Origin: Acidobacteriota bacterium
GTDB taxonomy: Bacteria > Acidobacteriota > Terriglobia > UBA7540
Direction of reading: 5' to 3'
DNA length: 64,000 nucleotides
NCBI GenBank assembly: GCA_003165315.1
Contig: PLSX01000210.1
Coordinates: forward strand, 17,617-81,616
Position 1 is the stretch's first letter; each line of letters begins with the position of its first letter. Below the pieces are notes generated by a model. That model ran no database searches. It was not told where the DNA came from and saw nothing but the letters and a program-made list of their open reading frames with translations. Below, in pieces: positions 28,178 to 35,816 of this stretch. The position numbers were made by a program, and so were the translations under genes.

Positions 28178-29347
28178 ATGACCCCTACGGATTCACATAC
28201 CTTTGGACGCCGCCAAATGGGCAGGAGCGCTTTGCTCGGCGGAGTTTCATATCTGTTGGGGGCGCCGGGCCGAGCGCAAGCGGAGGGGCAGCCGGCGAGC
28301 AGGGAAAACCTCAACGTACGTGACTTTGGCGCCAGCGGCAACGGCAAGACCGACGACACCAAAGCCATTCAACGCGCTCTCGATGCTGCTGGGGAAGTGC
28401 GGGGAACGGTCTTCGTGCCTCCCGGCGTTTACCTTTGCGCGGACCTCCAGATGCGGCCGTACACCGCGCTTGTGGGTGTGCCCACGTGGGATTATCACCT
28501 GCCAGGTGGAACGGCTTTACGCTTGGCGGACGCCTCGGCCAAATGTCTTCTCAACATTGGCCGCGCCTGGGGCGCCACGATTGAAGGGCTCGGTTTCGAT
28601 GGCGCCGATTTGGGCAAGGGCGTCCATGGGATATTTCTCAACAAGCCCGAATTTGAAAGCGAGGATAGTTTCCGCATTGAGCGCTGCCAGGTGGCGCATT
28701 TTACCGGTGACGGAGTGAGCCTTTTGCGCGCCTGGTGCTTTTCCATCCGGCACTCGATGCTGGCCTTTAACCGGGGCGATGGGCTGAATTTGCGCGGGTG
28801 GGATGGGTTCCTGGGAGACAACTGGTTTTCCGGAAACGGACGCGCGGGCTTTGCCGCGCGCAACGAAAACGCCGCCGTCACGCTTACCGGCAATCGCGTG
28901 GAATGGAATGGGCAGGAGAACATTTTGATCACGGGTGGCGAGGGCTACCAGATCACCGGGAATTTTCTTGACCGCGCCGGGACCTGCGGAATCGCCTTGC
29001 GCAACGGCAGCCGGCCTTGCTCGCAGATGACCTTGACCGGGAATTATTTCAAGCGCAGCGGCAAGCTGGCGGACAGTGCGAGCTACGATTCAGCGCACAT
29101 TGTGATGGATGGTGCAGAGGGTGTAACCTGCGTCGGCAACAATTTCCAGGCATGGCGTGACGACGAGCCCGCGGGAGCGTGGAGCCCATCTTACGGTATC
29201 GTCTACAAGAACCTCAAAAACTGCGTCATCTCGAACAACGTGCTGCACAATGGCGCCCTGCGGCAACTTATCTTGGACCAGGGCGGTAACGGCGAAGATG
29301 TGGTGGTGAAAGATAATCCCGGAAGCCTCTTTAAGATTCCGCAGTAA
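28178..29347 (+). CDS. pectate-lyase-3/right-handed beta-helix protein
   Basis: A 389-residue secreted protein. The N-terminus has a Tat-like RRQMGRSALLGG followed by a hydrophobic stretch. The domain begins LNVRDFGASGNGKTDDTKAIQ, the signature of the Pectate_lyase_3 beta-helix family, and continues with repeated coils ending in asparagine ladders (TLTGNRVEWNGQ, QITGNFLDRAG, CVISNNVLHNG). It likely binds or cleaves a polysaccharide. The ATG at 28178 has AAAGGA 6 nt upstream, better than the ATG at 28172. It follows the broken serine hydrolase by 15 bp. Confidence 0.85.
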   Translation: MTPTDSHTFGRRQMGRSALLGGVSYLLGAPGRAQAEGQPASRENLNVRDFGASGNGKTDDTKAIQRALDAAGEVRGTVFVPPGVYLCADLQMRPYTALVGVPTWDYHLPGGTALRLADASAKCLLNIGRAWGATIEGLGFDGADLGKGVHGIFLNKPEFESEDSFRIERCQVAHFTGDGVSLLRAWCFSIRHSMLAFNRGDGLNLRGWDGFLGDNWFSGNGRAGFAARNENAAVTLTGNRVEWNGQENILITGGEGYQITGNFLDRAGTCGIALRNGSRPCSQMTLTGNYFKRSGKLADSASYDSAHIVMDGAEGVTCVGNNFQAWRDDEPAGAWSPSYGIVYKNLKNCVISNNVLHNGALRQLILDQGGNGEDVVVKDNPGSLFKIPQ

Positions 29348-29353
29348 CTTCCG

Positions 29354-29575
29354 CTAATCTTTCCCCAACACCGCGACGGTGCTTTGCCAAACCTCGCCTT
29401 CCGCGGTGCGGCTGCTTTCCGTGCCGATGTGGAGCAGCTTCAGGCCGTGCTCCAGGTAGTGGTTCACCTGCTCCTCCACGCTGTCTTGCGACAGCTTGAG
29501 CTTGGAGCAGTATTTGCAGCATTTCCAGAAACTGCTGCTCACCTGCACGACCTCTTTTACATCCCTCAAGTCCAT
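29354..29575 (-). CDS. small zinc-finger-like protein
   Basis: A 73-residue protein with KCCKYCSK followed 15 residues later by HYLEHGLKLLHIG, a C-x2-C...H-x3-H spacing that would bind zinc. The tail EVWQSTVAVLGKD resembles small hypothetical proteins of this kind. The ATG at 29575 has GAGGG eight bases upstream. It is convergent with the beta-helix gene, with only 6 bp between the stops. DNA or RNA binding is possible but not shown. Confidence 0.55.
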   Translation of the reverse strand: MDLRDVKEVVQVSSSFWKCCKYCSKLKLSQDSVEEQVNHYLEHGLKLLHIGTESSRTAEGEVWQSTVAVLGKD

Positions 29576-29610
29576 GATTGCCCTCAAATCCGCCCGGATA
29601 ACAGCTGGTG

Positions 29611-30075
29611 CCAGGAGTTAGGAGTTAGGATTCCGACCACTCCTGTATACCACCTGCTTCGGCCTCGGGTCCCCAAGGCACTTTCCCCGGTATTTGATGC
29701 GGTCGACTTTTCCAGTTCCATTGTTTTCAACAACTTCTCGGGATATATCTGCAAGGGCAGAAAATAGAAGTCAGAAGTCAGGAGCTAGGAGTTAGAATTT
29801 GGACGCCTCCCGCTTGCCGCTGGCTTCGGGGCTCAGGCATCCAAGCATCTTTCCGAGCAACTGGCGTGTGCACTTTTTTCCGTTCCTTTGTTTTCATCAA
29901 CTTCTCGGGTTATCCCAGCAAGGAGGGAATCCAGGAGTCAGGAGCGAGGAGTTAGAATCAAGAACGCTCCTGCACGCCCGCCTACTTCGGACCTCGGTCC
30001 CCCCGGCATCTTTCCCGGCATTTAGCGCGTACGCTTTTACCCGTTCCTTTGTTTTCATGAATATCGCCGGATGCA
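29611..30075. repeat. three tandem diverged copies of a ~155-bp unit
   Basis: Copies begin near 29611, 29778 and 29931 (periods 167 and 153). Each starts with a heptamer run of the type AGGAGTT-AGGAGTT-AGRAT, then passes through a CTTCGG/CTCGG block, a GGCATCTTTCC-like block, and ends with GTTCCTTTGTTTTCATCAACTTCTCGG. Similarity is patchy but the order of blocks is the same in all three. No frame is conserved between copies, so it is not a protein repeat. Confidence 0.75.
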
Positions 30076-30301
30076 CCTTCATTTTTCAACTCCACGGCTC
30101 GCTCCTCGTACGACTTTTTGCCCACAAATTTAACAATTTGCCTGCGTGTGCTCGATAATTTGTCATGCGTCTTTCCATCGAGTGTCCCATCAGTCGAGCC
30201 GTGCTGCGATCCGCCCCCGCTCCTGCCGAGTCCCGAGTCCTTTAAAGCCTACACTAGAGCCTAGGATTTGTCAAGGAAATTCGCGCCACCTTCCTATGGA
30301 C

Positions 30302-30476
30302 GGCAGCGCAGTGCCCGCTCTCCGGCGCTGCGGTCCTTCCAGGATGACGCCACTTGTGCGGCGCGCAAAATTCCTGCCCAGTTTGTTCTGATGGGTCGTG
30401 GAACAAGAACTGCTTGTTGGTTGGGTGCACCCCTCTTTTCGGAAAAGCCGCAGGGCCGGAGAGCGGGCCCTGCGTT
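30302..30476. repeat. inverted pair of REP-like GC hairpins
   Basis: A 20-bp element CCCGCTCTCCGGCGCTGCGG (30314-30333) recurs inverted at 30448-30467 with one mismatch, 114 nt apart. Each copy sits inside its own hairpin, for example CGCAGGGCC...GGGCCCTGCG on the right, where the complementary strand begins GTAACGCAGGG. The stretch 30076-30588 otherwise shows no gene. Confidence 0.6.
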
Positions 30477-30588
30477 ACAACCGGGCATTCTTTTCGGTGG
30501 GAAACAGGCTGCGAGGCCCGGCGGCGAAGCGCCAGCCCACCCGCCGAGGAGAACCCACGCAATCCCATTTAGATTGACATTTCAAGTC

Positions 30589-30652
30589 GCCAACTTCGGT
30601 AATGAATGCGCGTAGGTATATATACCTACGCGCATTCATTACCGAAGTTGGC
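30589..30652. repeat. perfect 64-bp palindrome
   Basis: Every base of 30589-30620 is complementary to 30652-30621, with no loop; the centre is GGTATATATACC. Outside 30589/30652 the symmetry stops at once. A transcript would fold into a 30-bp stem. It lies in a gene-poor stretch upstream of a broken antitoxin gene. Confidence 0.95.
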
Positions 30653-30703
30653 AAGATGCCCTATAAATTATCGCTATGGGCGCGATGAGATAAACTCTTG
30701 GCT

Positions 30704-30731
30704 TAGACATTGGTATATATACCAATGTCTA
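30704..30731. repeat. perfect 28-bp palindrome with same core
   Basis: TAGACATTGGTATA followed directly by its reverse complement. It shares the 12-bp core GGTATATATACC with the 64-bp palindrome, but the arms differ. Centres are 97 bp apart. Confidence 0.95.
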
Positions 30732-30873
30732 GTACCGTGGCGCGCGTCCGGCGCTTTCATCAGCCGGGGCGGGCCGGGTGAGGGAGTCTCGCCTATTGTC
30801 GATTCTTATCTGTGACACCACACTAGCTGCATCTTCACAGGGTGGCAAGCCAATCCGCGGAAGGTATGGAGCC

Positions 30874-31132
30874 ATGACCATCCAAGTGGAACTCAATCCG
30901 GAATTGGGAGCGCGACTAGCCGCCCAAGCTCGTGCTCAAGGGATGCCGCTTGAGAGGGCGGCGGCACGCATTTTGGAAGAGGCGATGGCTTCCCAGTTCC
31001 AGACCCCCCTCAAGTCTCACCCTCGGTGATTTCCACGCGATGCTTACCTCTATGGCGGAAGGTTCGGAGCATTTGCCGAATCTTTCAACTAAGAGTTTCA
31101 CGCGTGAAAGCTTCTATCAGGATCGTGACTAG
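30874..31132 (+). pseudogene. antitoxin-like gene with frameshift in a C-run
   Basis: From ATG 30874 (GGAG upstream) the frame encodes MTIQVELNPELGARLAAQ... to EEAMASQFQTP, then a run of six C (31005-31010) shifts it to a premature TGA at 31029. Reading with one C fewer continues SSLTLGDFHAMLTSMAEG and ends in FTRESFYQDRD with TAG at 31132, about 85 residues in all. This head and tail go together in small antitoxin-like proteins I recall from Acidobacteria and Cyanobacteria, usually next to a PIN toxin. The toxin is absent here. Confidence 0.7.
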
Positions 31133-31160
31133 TGTAGTGTCCAGTAATTGGCTGGACAAT

Positions 31161-31210
31161 GTAGCGCCGCCCTTTAGGGCGGCACATGCCGGGCTAAAGC
31201 CCGGCGCTAC
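31161..31210. repeat. BIME: two inverted GTAG-REP elements
   Basis: A 50-bp element starting GTAGCGCCGCCC and ending GGGCGCTAC-like (…CCGGCGCTAC). It holds two hairpins, GCCGCCC-TTTA-GGGCGGC type and GCCGGGC-TAAA-GCCCGGC, so that each outer end reads GTAG towards its own stem. It is the clearest REP pair in the window and lies 120 bp upstream of the RAYT gene. Confidence 0.85.
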
Positions 31211-31237
31211 GCCGCAAGCAGTGTCCATTTATTTCGC

Positions 31238-31286
31238 GGCTGGCGCAGACTCTTGCCTTTGAGAGTCTGCGATCTCCCGAAGGGAC
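31238..31286 (+). repeat. 49-bp hairpin element, left flank of RAYT
   Basis: Contains a perfect 10-bp stem CGCAGACTCT/AGAGTCTGCG (31244-31253 and 31262-31271, 8-nt loop) followed by a small TCCC-GAA-GGGA hairpin. The same element, inverted, is at 31899-31947 with 42 of 49 positions identical. Confidence 0.9.
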
Positions 31287-31330
31287 GTTTTCTTCCGTGC
31301 CACGCGGGGAGGAGTATACTCTCGTCCGCC

Positions 31331-31882
31331 ATGCCCTTCTACCACCGCGTTTACACTCCCGGCCAGCTTCAATTCATCACCGCCAGCACTTACCGCCGCG
31401 CGCCGCTATCCCTTTCGGACCGTTTTCGGCACTGCTTTGTCCAGAGGCTGGAAGAGGAGCGGCAGGAATTGCATTTCCTACTTGTCGGCTGGGTTTTGAT
31501 GCCCGAGCATTTTCATATCCTGATCAGGCCCGAGCCGGCGGAATCCACTCCCCTGGTGATGAAGGGGCTGAAGGAGGAATCGGCCCGGCGCATCATCAAG
31601 ACACTCCGCCAAAACCTTCAATATCCGTGGTGCCGGAAGACGCTTGCGAGGCTGCGGCTGCCCTCCACGGTTCACGATGAATCGCACTACCGCCTTTGGC
31701 AGCGCCGCTTCTACCCCTTCAATGTCTTTTCCGAACAGAAGTTTCAGGAAAAATTGGACTACATGCACAACAACCCCGTGACACGCGGCCTGGTGAGCGC
31801 TCCCGGCGACCGGCCGGGGTCAAGCTGGAGGTTTTACTTCCTGGAGGATGCGTCTGTTCTCCGCATGGACCGCATGAGTTGA
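31331..31882 (+). mobile_element. REP-associated tyrosine transposase (RAYT), Y1 family
   Basis: A 183-residue Y1-type transposase. It has VYTPGQLQFITASTYRR at the start, the metal-binding HUH motif MPEHFHILIRPEP near residue 58, the helix with the catalytic Tyr region, and the near-universal RAYT ending YNF-type segment RRFYPFNVFSEQKFQEKLDYMHNNPVTRGLV. RAYTs are single-stranded-DNA nucleases that recognise REP hairpins and are thought to spread them. GGAGGAG is 17 nt before the ATG. The gene sits exactly between two inverted 49-bp hairpin elements, with a GTAG BIME just upstream. Confidence 0.92.
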
Positions 31883-31898
31883 GTTCACCTTTCGCAAA

Positions 31899-31947
31899 GT
31901 CCCTTCGGGAGATCGCAGACTTCAAAGGGCCGAAGTCTGCGCCAGCC
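31899..31947 (-). repeat. 49-bp hairpin element, right flank of RAYT (inverted)
   Basis: Reverse complement of the left element. Its stem is CGCAGACTTC/GAAGTCTGCG: two base pairs differ from the left copy and both are changed on both sides (C-G to T-A, T-A to C-G), so pairing is kept. Confidence 0.9.
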
Positions 31948-32011
31948 GGCGACGCTTGAACCAGGCCAAGAATAGTTTGACTTTAAAAGTGGGAATTCGT
32001 ACCATTTTGGT

Positions 32012-32245
32012 ATGAAAACAACAGTTTCTGAAAAAGGGCAAATCACCATCCCCAAACCGTTGCGGGTCCGATTGGGAATCCGCACCGGCCAGGTCCTGGA
32101 GGTCAAGGAAGAGCGCGGCTGCCTCGTGATGTCCAAGCAGACCAGACCCAATGACGCGATCGACAAGCTGTACGGTATCCTGAAGCTTGGCCGTTCGACG
32201 GATGAGATCATGGATGAACTTCGAGGTGGTGAGAATCCCCGATGA
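32012..32245 (+). CDS. vapB: AbrB/MazE-type antitoxin (VapB)
   Basis: A 77-residue SpoVT/AbrB swapped-hairpin protein: MKTTVSEKGQITIPKPLRVRLGIRTGQVLEV is the textbook DNA-binding domain, and the C-terminal part (KLYGILKLGRSTDEIMDELRG) is the toxin-binding tail. It binds the VapC toxin and represses its own operon. The stop overlaps the toxin start. A TTTGGTATG-type region lies just before the ATG. Confidence 0.92.
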   Translation: MKTTVSEKGQITIPKPLRVRLGIRTGQVLEVKEERGCLVMSKQTRPNDAIDKLYGILKLGRSTDEIMDELRGGENPR

Positions 32246-32652
32246 TCACCGCCGTCGATACCAACGTCCTATTGGACGTCCTGGGGGCCGACCCCACTTT
32301 TGGCCCGTCTTCCGCCAAGGCTTTGCGCACCGCCCTTCACCAAGGCCAACTGATTGCTTGTGATGTCGTGTGGGCGGAGGTTGCAGGTTCGTTCGCCTCT
32401 GCCACCGCAGTTCTGAATGCCCTGAAACCTCTAAACCTGGAGTTCAGCGCCCTGACCATCGAAGCGGCTCTTGAAGCGGGACTCGCCTGGAAGGCCTATC
32501 GCCAGTCCGGCGGGGCCCGAACACGTGTGGTGGCGGATTTTCTGATTGGAGCTCATGCCATTTTCCATGCAGACCGATTGCTTACCCGCGACCGCGGTTT
32601 CTATCGATCCTGCTTCAAGCGCCTCAAAGTCCTTGATCCCACTACGCCTTAA
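32242..32652 (+). CDS. vapC: PIN-domain toxin (VapC)
   Basis: A 136-residue PIN-domain RNase. The acidic residues of the active site are visible: ITAVDTNVLLDVL (Asp), VVWAEVAGSF (Glu), VVADFLIGAHA (Asp) and LLTRDRGFY (Asp). The ATG lies inside the antitoxin TGA region (ATGA overlap), so translation is coupled. Together the pair is a type II toxin-antitoxin system in the repeat-rich island. Confidence 0.92.
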   Translation: MITAVDTNVLLDVLGADPTFGPSSAKALRTALHQGQLIACDVVWAEVAGSFASATAVLNALKPLNLEFSALTIEAALEAGLAWKAYRQSGGARTRVVADFLIGAHAIFHADRLLTRDRGFYRSCFKRLKVLDPTTP

Positions 32653-32719
32653 TTCAAAATTCAGCCTTCAGCTTTTTTCCTAGCCCCCAGTCCCCGGCTG
32701 GTTTCCACGTTTGGGCCTT

Positions 32720-35506
32720 TCAATTCTGGGTTAGGTGGCAGGTGAAGGTGTAGCTCCCCGATCCGATCTCATAGACCGCCGCATCGCCTTCAACGCGAAG
32801 GAATTTGACGCCGTTCGACTGGGCTGCGGGTTTGCCGCTTTCGCGGATGGATGCTGAATCTTTGCTTGGCAGATAAACCGTAGCTGTAGCGTTGGGCGGT
32901 ACAACAATCTTCCAGTTGAATTCCCCGCCCTGCGTCTGCCAGCTGCTTGAGATCATTCCCTGCGGTGAATCGAGCGTGCCTTTAGCAGAGGTGAGGCCTG
33001 CCACGACACGCGGGTGCATCACGATGTTCTTGAAGCCGGGATGTTCGGGATCGTAATTGATGCCCGCAAGCGCCTGGTAGAGCCACGTCACCACGTCGCC
33101 CGTCTGGATCAGCAGTGCCTCACTGTTCATCCCGGGGTCGCGCGTGTTCATGTCATAGCGCTCCCAGATGGTGGTGGCGCCCTGGGCGATCATGTAGCCC
33201 CAGCTTGGCCGGTTTGCCCTCGTGGCGATGGTCAGGGCCACGTCGGCGTGACCGGTTTCCGTAAGCACCTCCATCAGCCACTGCATTCCCACCAGACCCA
33301 CCGTGCTGTAGCCCTGGTGCTGCACCATGATGTCATCCACCAGGTTCTGAATAGCCCGGGGACGCGACTCATCCGGCACCAGTCCGAAGGCCAGGGGCAG
33401 GACATAGGAGGTTTGCGTCGAGCTCTCATATTGGGCTCTTTGGGCATTGAAAAACCGCTGGTTGAAGCCGTAGCGGATCTTCGCGGCGAGGTCTGAGTAG
33501 CGCTTTTCGTCGTCCAGATTGCCCAACCGATGCGCCACCCGCGCCATCAATTTGACGTTGAGGTAGGAGTAGGCTGTGCCGATCAGCGCCTGGCTGGTGG
33601 CGCCGTGGTCCGGACCCTTCCCATCCATTGAGGAGGTGTCGCACCAGTCGCCATAGGTGGATTTGTCCATCATATAGTCGGGCTTCAGTTGGCGGGCCAC
33701 GTAATCCACCCACTTCTTCATGGGGGCGTAATTCGCCTCCAGAATGCGCCCATCGCCATAAAACGAATAGAGCCAGTCGGGGATGATGGTCACCACGCTA
33801 GGCCAGGTAATGTCGTCCTCGTGGAAGAACTCCCAATAAGAAGGCGCCACGTCGCCAAGCTGGCCGTCGGGCTTTTGGTCAAGAAAATTGTCGTTGATCC
33901 ACTTGCTGAAGTAGGCGGCCACATTGAAATTAAAGGCCTCACCCTCGCTGTCCTTGGCCGGATCGCCCACCCACGGCTGGCGCTCGTCGCGATCGGGGTC
34001 AAGAGGGACGCCGTTGCGCAGAAACATCCGCTGGCCCCAACGCACATTGCGATAAATCCGATTCACCAAAGGGATGGAACAGTCAAAAGTGCCCACCGAA
34101 TCGAGGCTGTTTTCCACGACCAGGCCAGAGAATTCATCAGCCGTGACCTTTCCGGGCAGGCCGGTGACCTCCACGCGGCGGAACCCCTGGCCGCGAAACC
34201 TTGGGCTCCACGTTTCAACGCCAACCCCTTTAAATGTATAGATATCCGTGGCCTGCGCGCTGCGATTGTCGGCCGTGCGCAACGAGCCATCGGGGTTCAG
34301 ACTATACGCCTCCCGCATCTTTACTGTGGTGCCCGCGGGAGCCGAGGCGCGAAGGCGAACCTGGCCGTAGAAATTCTGTCCAAAATCGACGATGTAGTTC
34401 CCCGGCGTGGTTTGATGGATGGAGGCAGGCTGAAGCACCTGGGTGACGCGTGTTGGCTCCAGCATTTGGGCATGGAGGGCGCCGCCGGGAGATGACATTA
34501 TCTCCACCTGACGCCACCTTTCAGCAGCATAGAGCGGCTTTCCCCACCCTGGCATTTCCCTGCGGGCATCATATTCTTCCCCATCATATTCATTGTTGGT
34601 TCGAAACGGCCCGTCAGCAGTCCCCTTCCAGTTCTCATCACTCACGACCCGCTGGAAATTGCCATCCGAGTATTCAATTTCAAGCTGGAGCAGCAAGCGC
34701 GGATAGCCGAAAGTCCTAAACCGGGCCGGAGTTTTGTCGCCCGCGCGCGGCGCATAGAACCGGCCATTGCCCAAAACCACGCCCAGCGCGTTCATGCCCT
34801 GCTGAATCTGGCGGGTGACGTCAAACGTGGAATAGAGAATCAGCTTGGAATAGTCGGTCAAAGCGGGATCCATAATTCGATCGCCCACGCGCGCGCCGTT
34901 CAGATAGAGGTCGAAGAAGCCGAGGCCGCTGGCGTAGATCGTGGCGCGGCGAATCGGTCTGGAAGCGTCAAACTCGCGCCGCAACATGCGCGCAGGAAGG
35001 CGCGTATGCGGATCGCCGGGAAGTGTCTCGTCTCCACCGTTTAAGCCGATCCACTTCGCGGTCCAATCATCGGGCTGAAGCAAGCCCATGGTCCACAGCG
35101 CCGGTTCGCTCCACCCCGATGCCACGCCCGATTCGTCCCAGGCACGCACGCGCCACCAGCACACCTGACGCGATTGCAAAGGCTCGCCCGCATACGGAAT
35201 CAGATTGCTGCTGTCGGAATGCACCTTGCCGGAATCCCAAAGATCGGGAGTGGAAGTCGCCAGCAAGTTTTCCGAGGATGCCACCTGAATCTGATATGCC
35301 GACTGCATCAATCCGCGCCCGGCACGAGGGGCAGATCGCAGCTTCCAACTGAGCCGGGGATGGATGCTATCAATGCCAAGTGGGTTCTTGAGGTACTCGC
35401 AACGCAAAGCCACAGGATGCAGAGGTGCTTCAGCAGCATAGGACGTTAAGAAGCAGGACGAAGCCAGGATGAATAAGATAGGCGTTAGTGTAAGTGTGCG
35501 TTTCAT
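32720..35506 (-). CDS. secreted alpha-L-rhamnosidase (GH78)
   Basis: A 928-residue exported glycoside hydrolase. Residues 1-25 are a signal peptide. A beta-sandwich N-terminal region begins LHPVALRCEYLKNPLGID. Then DLYLNGARVGDRIMDPALTDY marks the rhamnosidase N domain. The (alpha/alpha)6 catalytic domain has DPDRDERQPWVGD near residue 500 (general-acid Glu region) and YGDWCDTSS. A C-terminal beta domain closes the protein. It would release L-rhamnose from plant polysaccharides or glycosides. No ribosome-binding site is seen; a hairpin covers the start codon. Confidence 0.92.
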   Translation of the reverse strand: MKRTLTLTPILFILASSCFLTSYAAEAPLHPVALRCEYLKNPLGIDSIHPRLSWKLRSAPRAGRGLMQSAYQIQVASSENLLATSTPDLWDSGKVHSDSSNLIPYAGEPLQSRQVCWWRVRAWDESGVASGWSEPALWTMGLLQPDDWTAKWIGLNGGDETLPGDPHTRLPARMLRREFDASRPIRRATIYASGLGFFDLYLNGARVGDRIMDPALTDYSKLILYSTFDVTRQIQQGMNALGVVLGNGRFYAPRAGDKTPARFRTFGYPRLLLQLEIEYSDGNFQRVVSDENWKGTADGPFRTNNEYDGEEYDARREMPGWGKPLYAAERWRQVEIMSSPGGALHAQMLEPTRVTQVLQPASIHQTTPGNYIVDFGQNFYGQVRLRASAPAGTTVKMREAYSLNPDGSLRTADNRSAQATDIYTFKGVGVETWSPRFRGQGFRRVEVTGLPGKVTADEFSGLVVENSLDSVGTFDCSIPLVNRIYRNVRWGQRMFLRNGVPLDPDRDERQPWVGDPAKDSEGEAFNFNVAAYFSKWINDNFLDQKPDGQLGDVAPSYWEFFHEDDITWPSVVTIIPDWLYSFYGDGRILEANYAPMKKWVDYVARQLKPDYMMDKSTYGDWCDTSSMDGKGPDHGATSQALIGTAYSYLNVKLMARVAHRLGNLDDEKRYSDLAAKIRYGFNQRFFNAQRAQYESSTQTSYVLPLAFGLVPDESRPRAIQNLVDDIMVQHQGYSTVGLVGMQWLMEVLTETGHADVALTIATRANRPSWGYMIAQGATTIWERYDMNTRDPGMNSEALLIQTGDVVTWLYQALAGINYDPEHPGFKNIVMHPRVVAGLTSAKGTLDSPQGMISSSWQTQGGEFNWKIVVPPNATATVYLPSKDSASIRESGKPAAQSNGVKFLRVEGDAAVYEIGSGSYTFTCHLTQN

Positions 35507-35520
35507 ACACGAAAGTGTAT
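35505..35520. promoter_or_regulatory. hairpin overlapping rhamnosidase start codon
   Basis: ATACAC-GAAA-GTGTAT forms a 6-bp stem that includes the first bases of the GH78 start codon (CAT at 35504-35506 on this strand). It could be an operator or could mask the start in the mRNA. Confidence 0.35.
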
Positions 35521-35816
35521 CGCACTTCCGCCCATGCGACCATTAGAGCGCCAGCCGTGTCAAGGACCTCGCCCGCAGTGTATTCTTAATGGTGTGAAAC
35601 CCTTAAGCTCGCCTTTACGTCTTATTCTAAGAACGCAATTAAGACGGGAATTACCGTTGGAAGTTAGCTGCATGCACATATGCAGGACAGTTCTTCGGGC
35701 TTACTACGAATTGTTTTTGTCAATTTGAGGCGATACCGCTCGAGAAACTTCGGGTGAGGCCCATACATTTTAGGTGGCGCCGGCCCCCAAAAGCCGATGC
35801 TGGTTGAGGAGACGGA
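35521..35816. other. intergenic region between rhamnosidase and receptor genes
   Basis: About 300 bp between divergent genes. It holds a short hairpin CTGCAT-GCACAT-ATGCAG (35669-35686) and AT-rich stretches that may be promoters; no gene seen. Confidence 0.3.

Noticed and set aside
29611-30075. CRISPR array
   Set aside because: Only three units, diverged along their whole length, with no alternation of constant repeat and unique spacer, and no cas genes.
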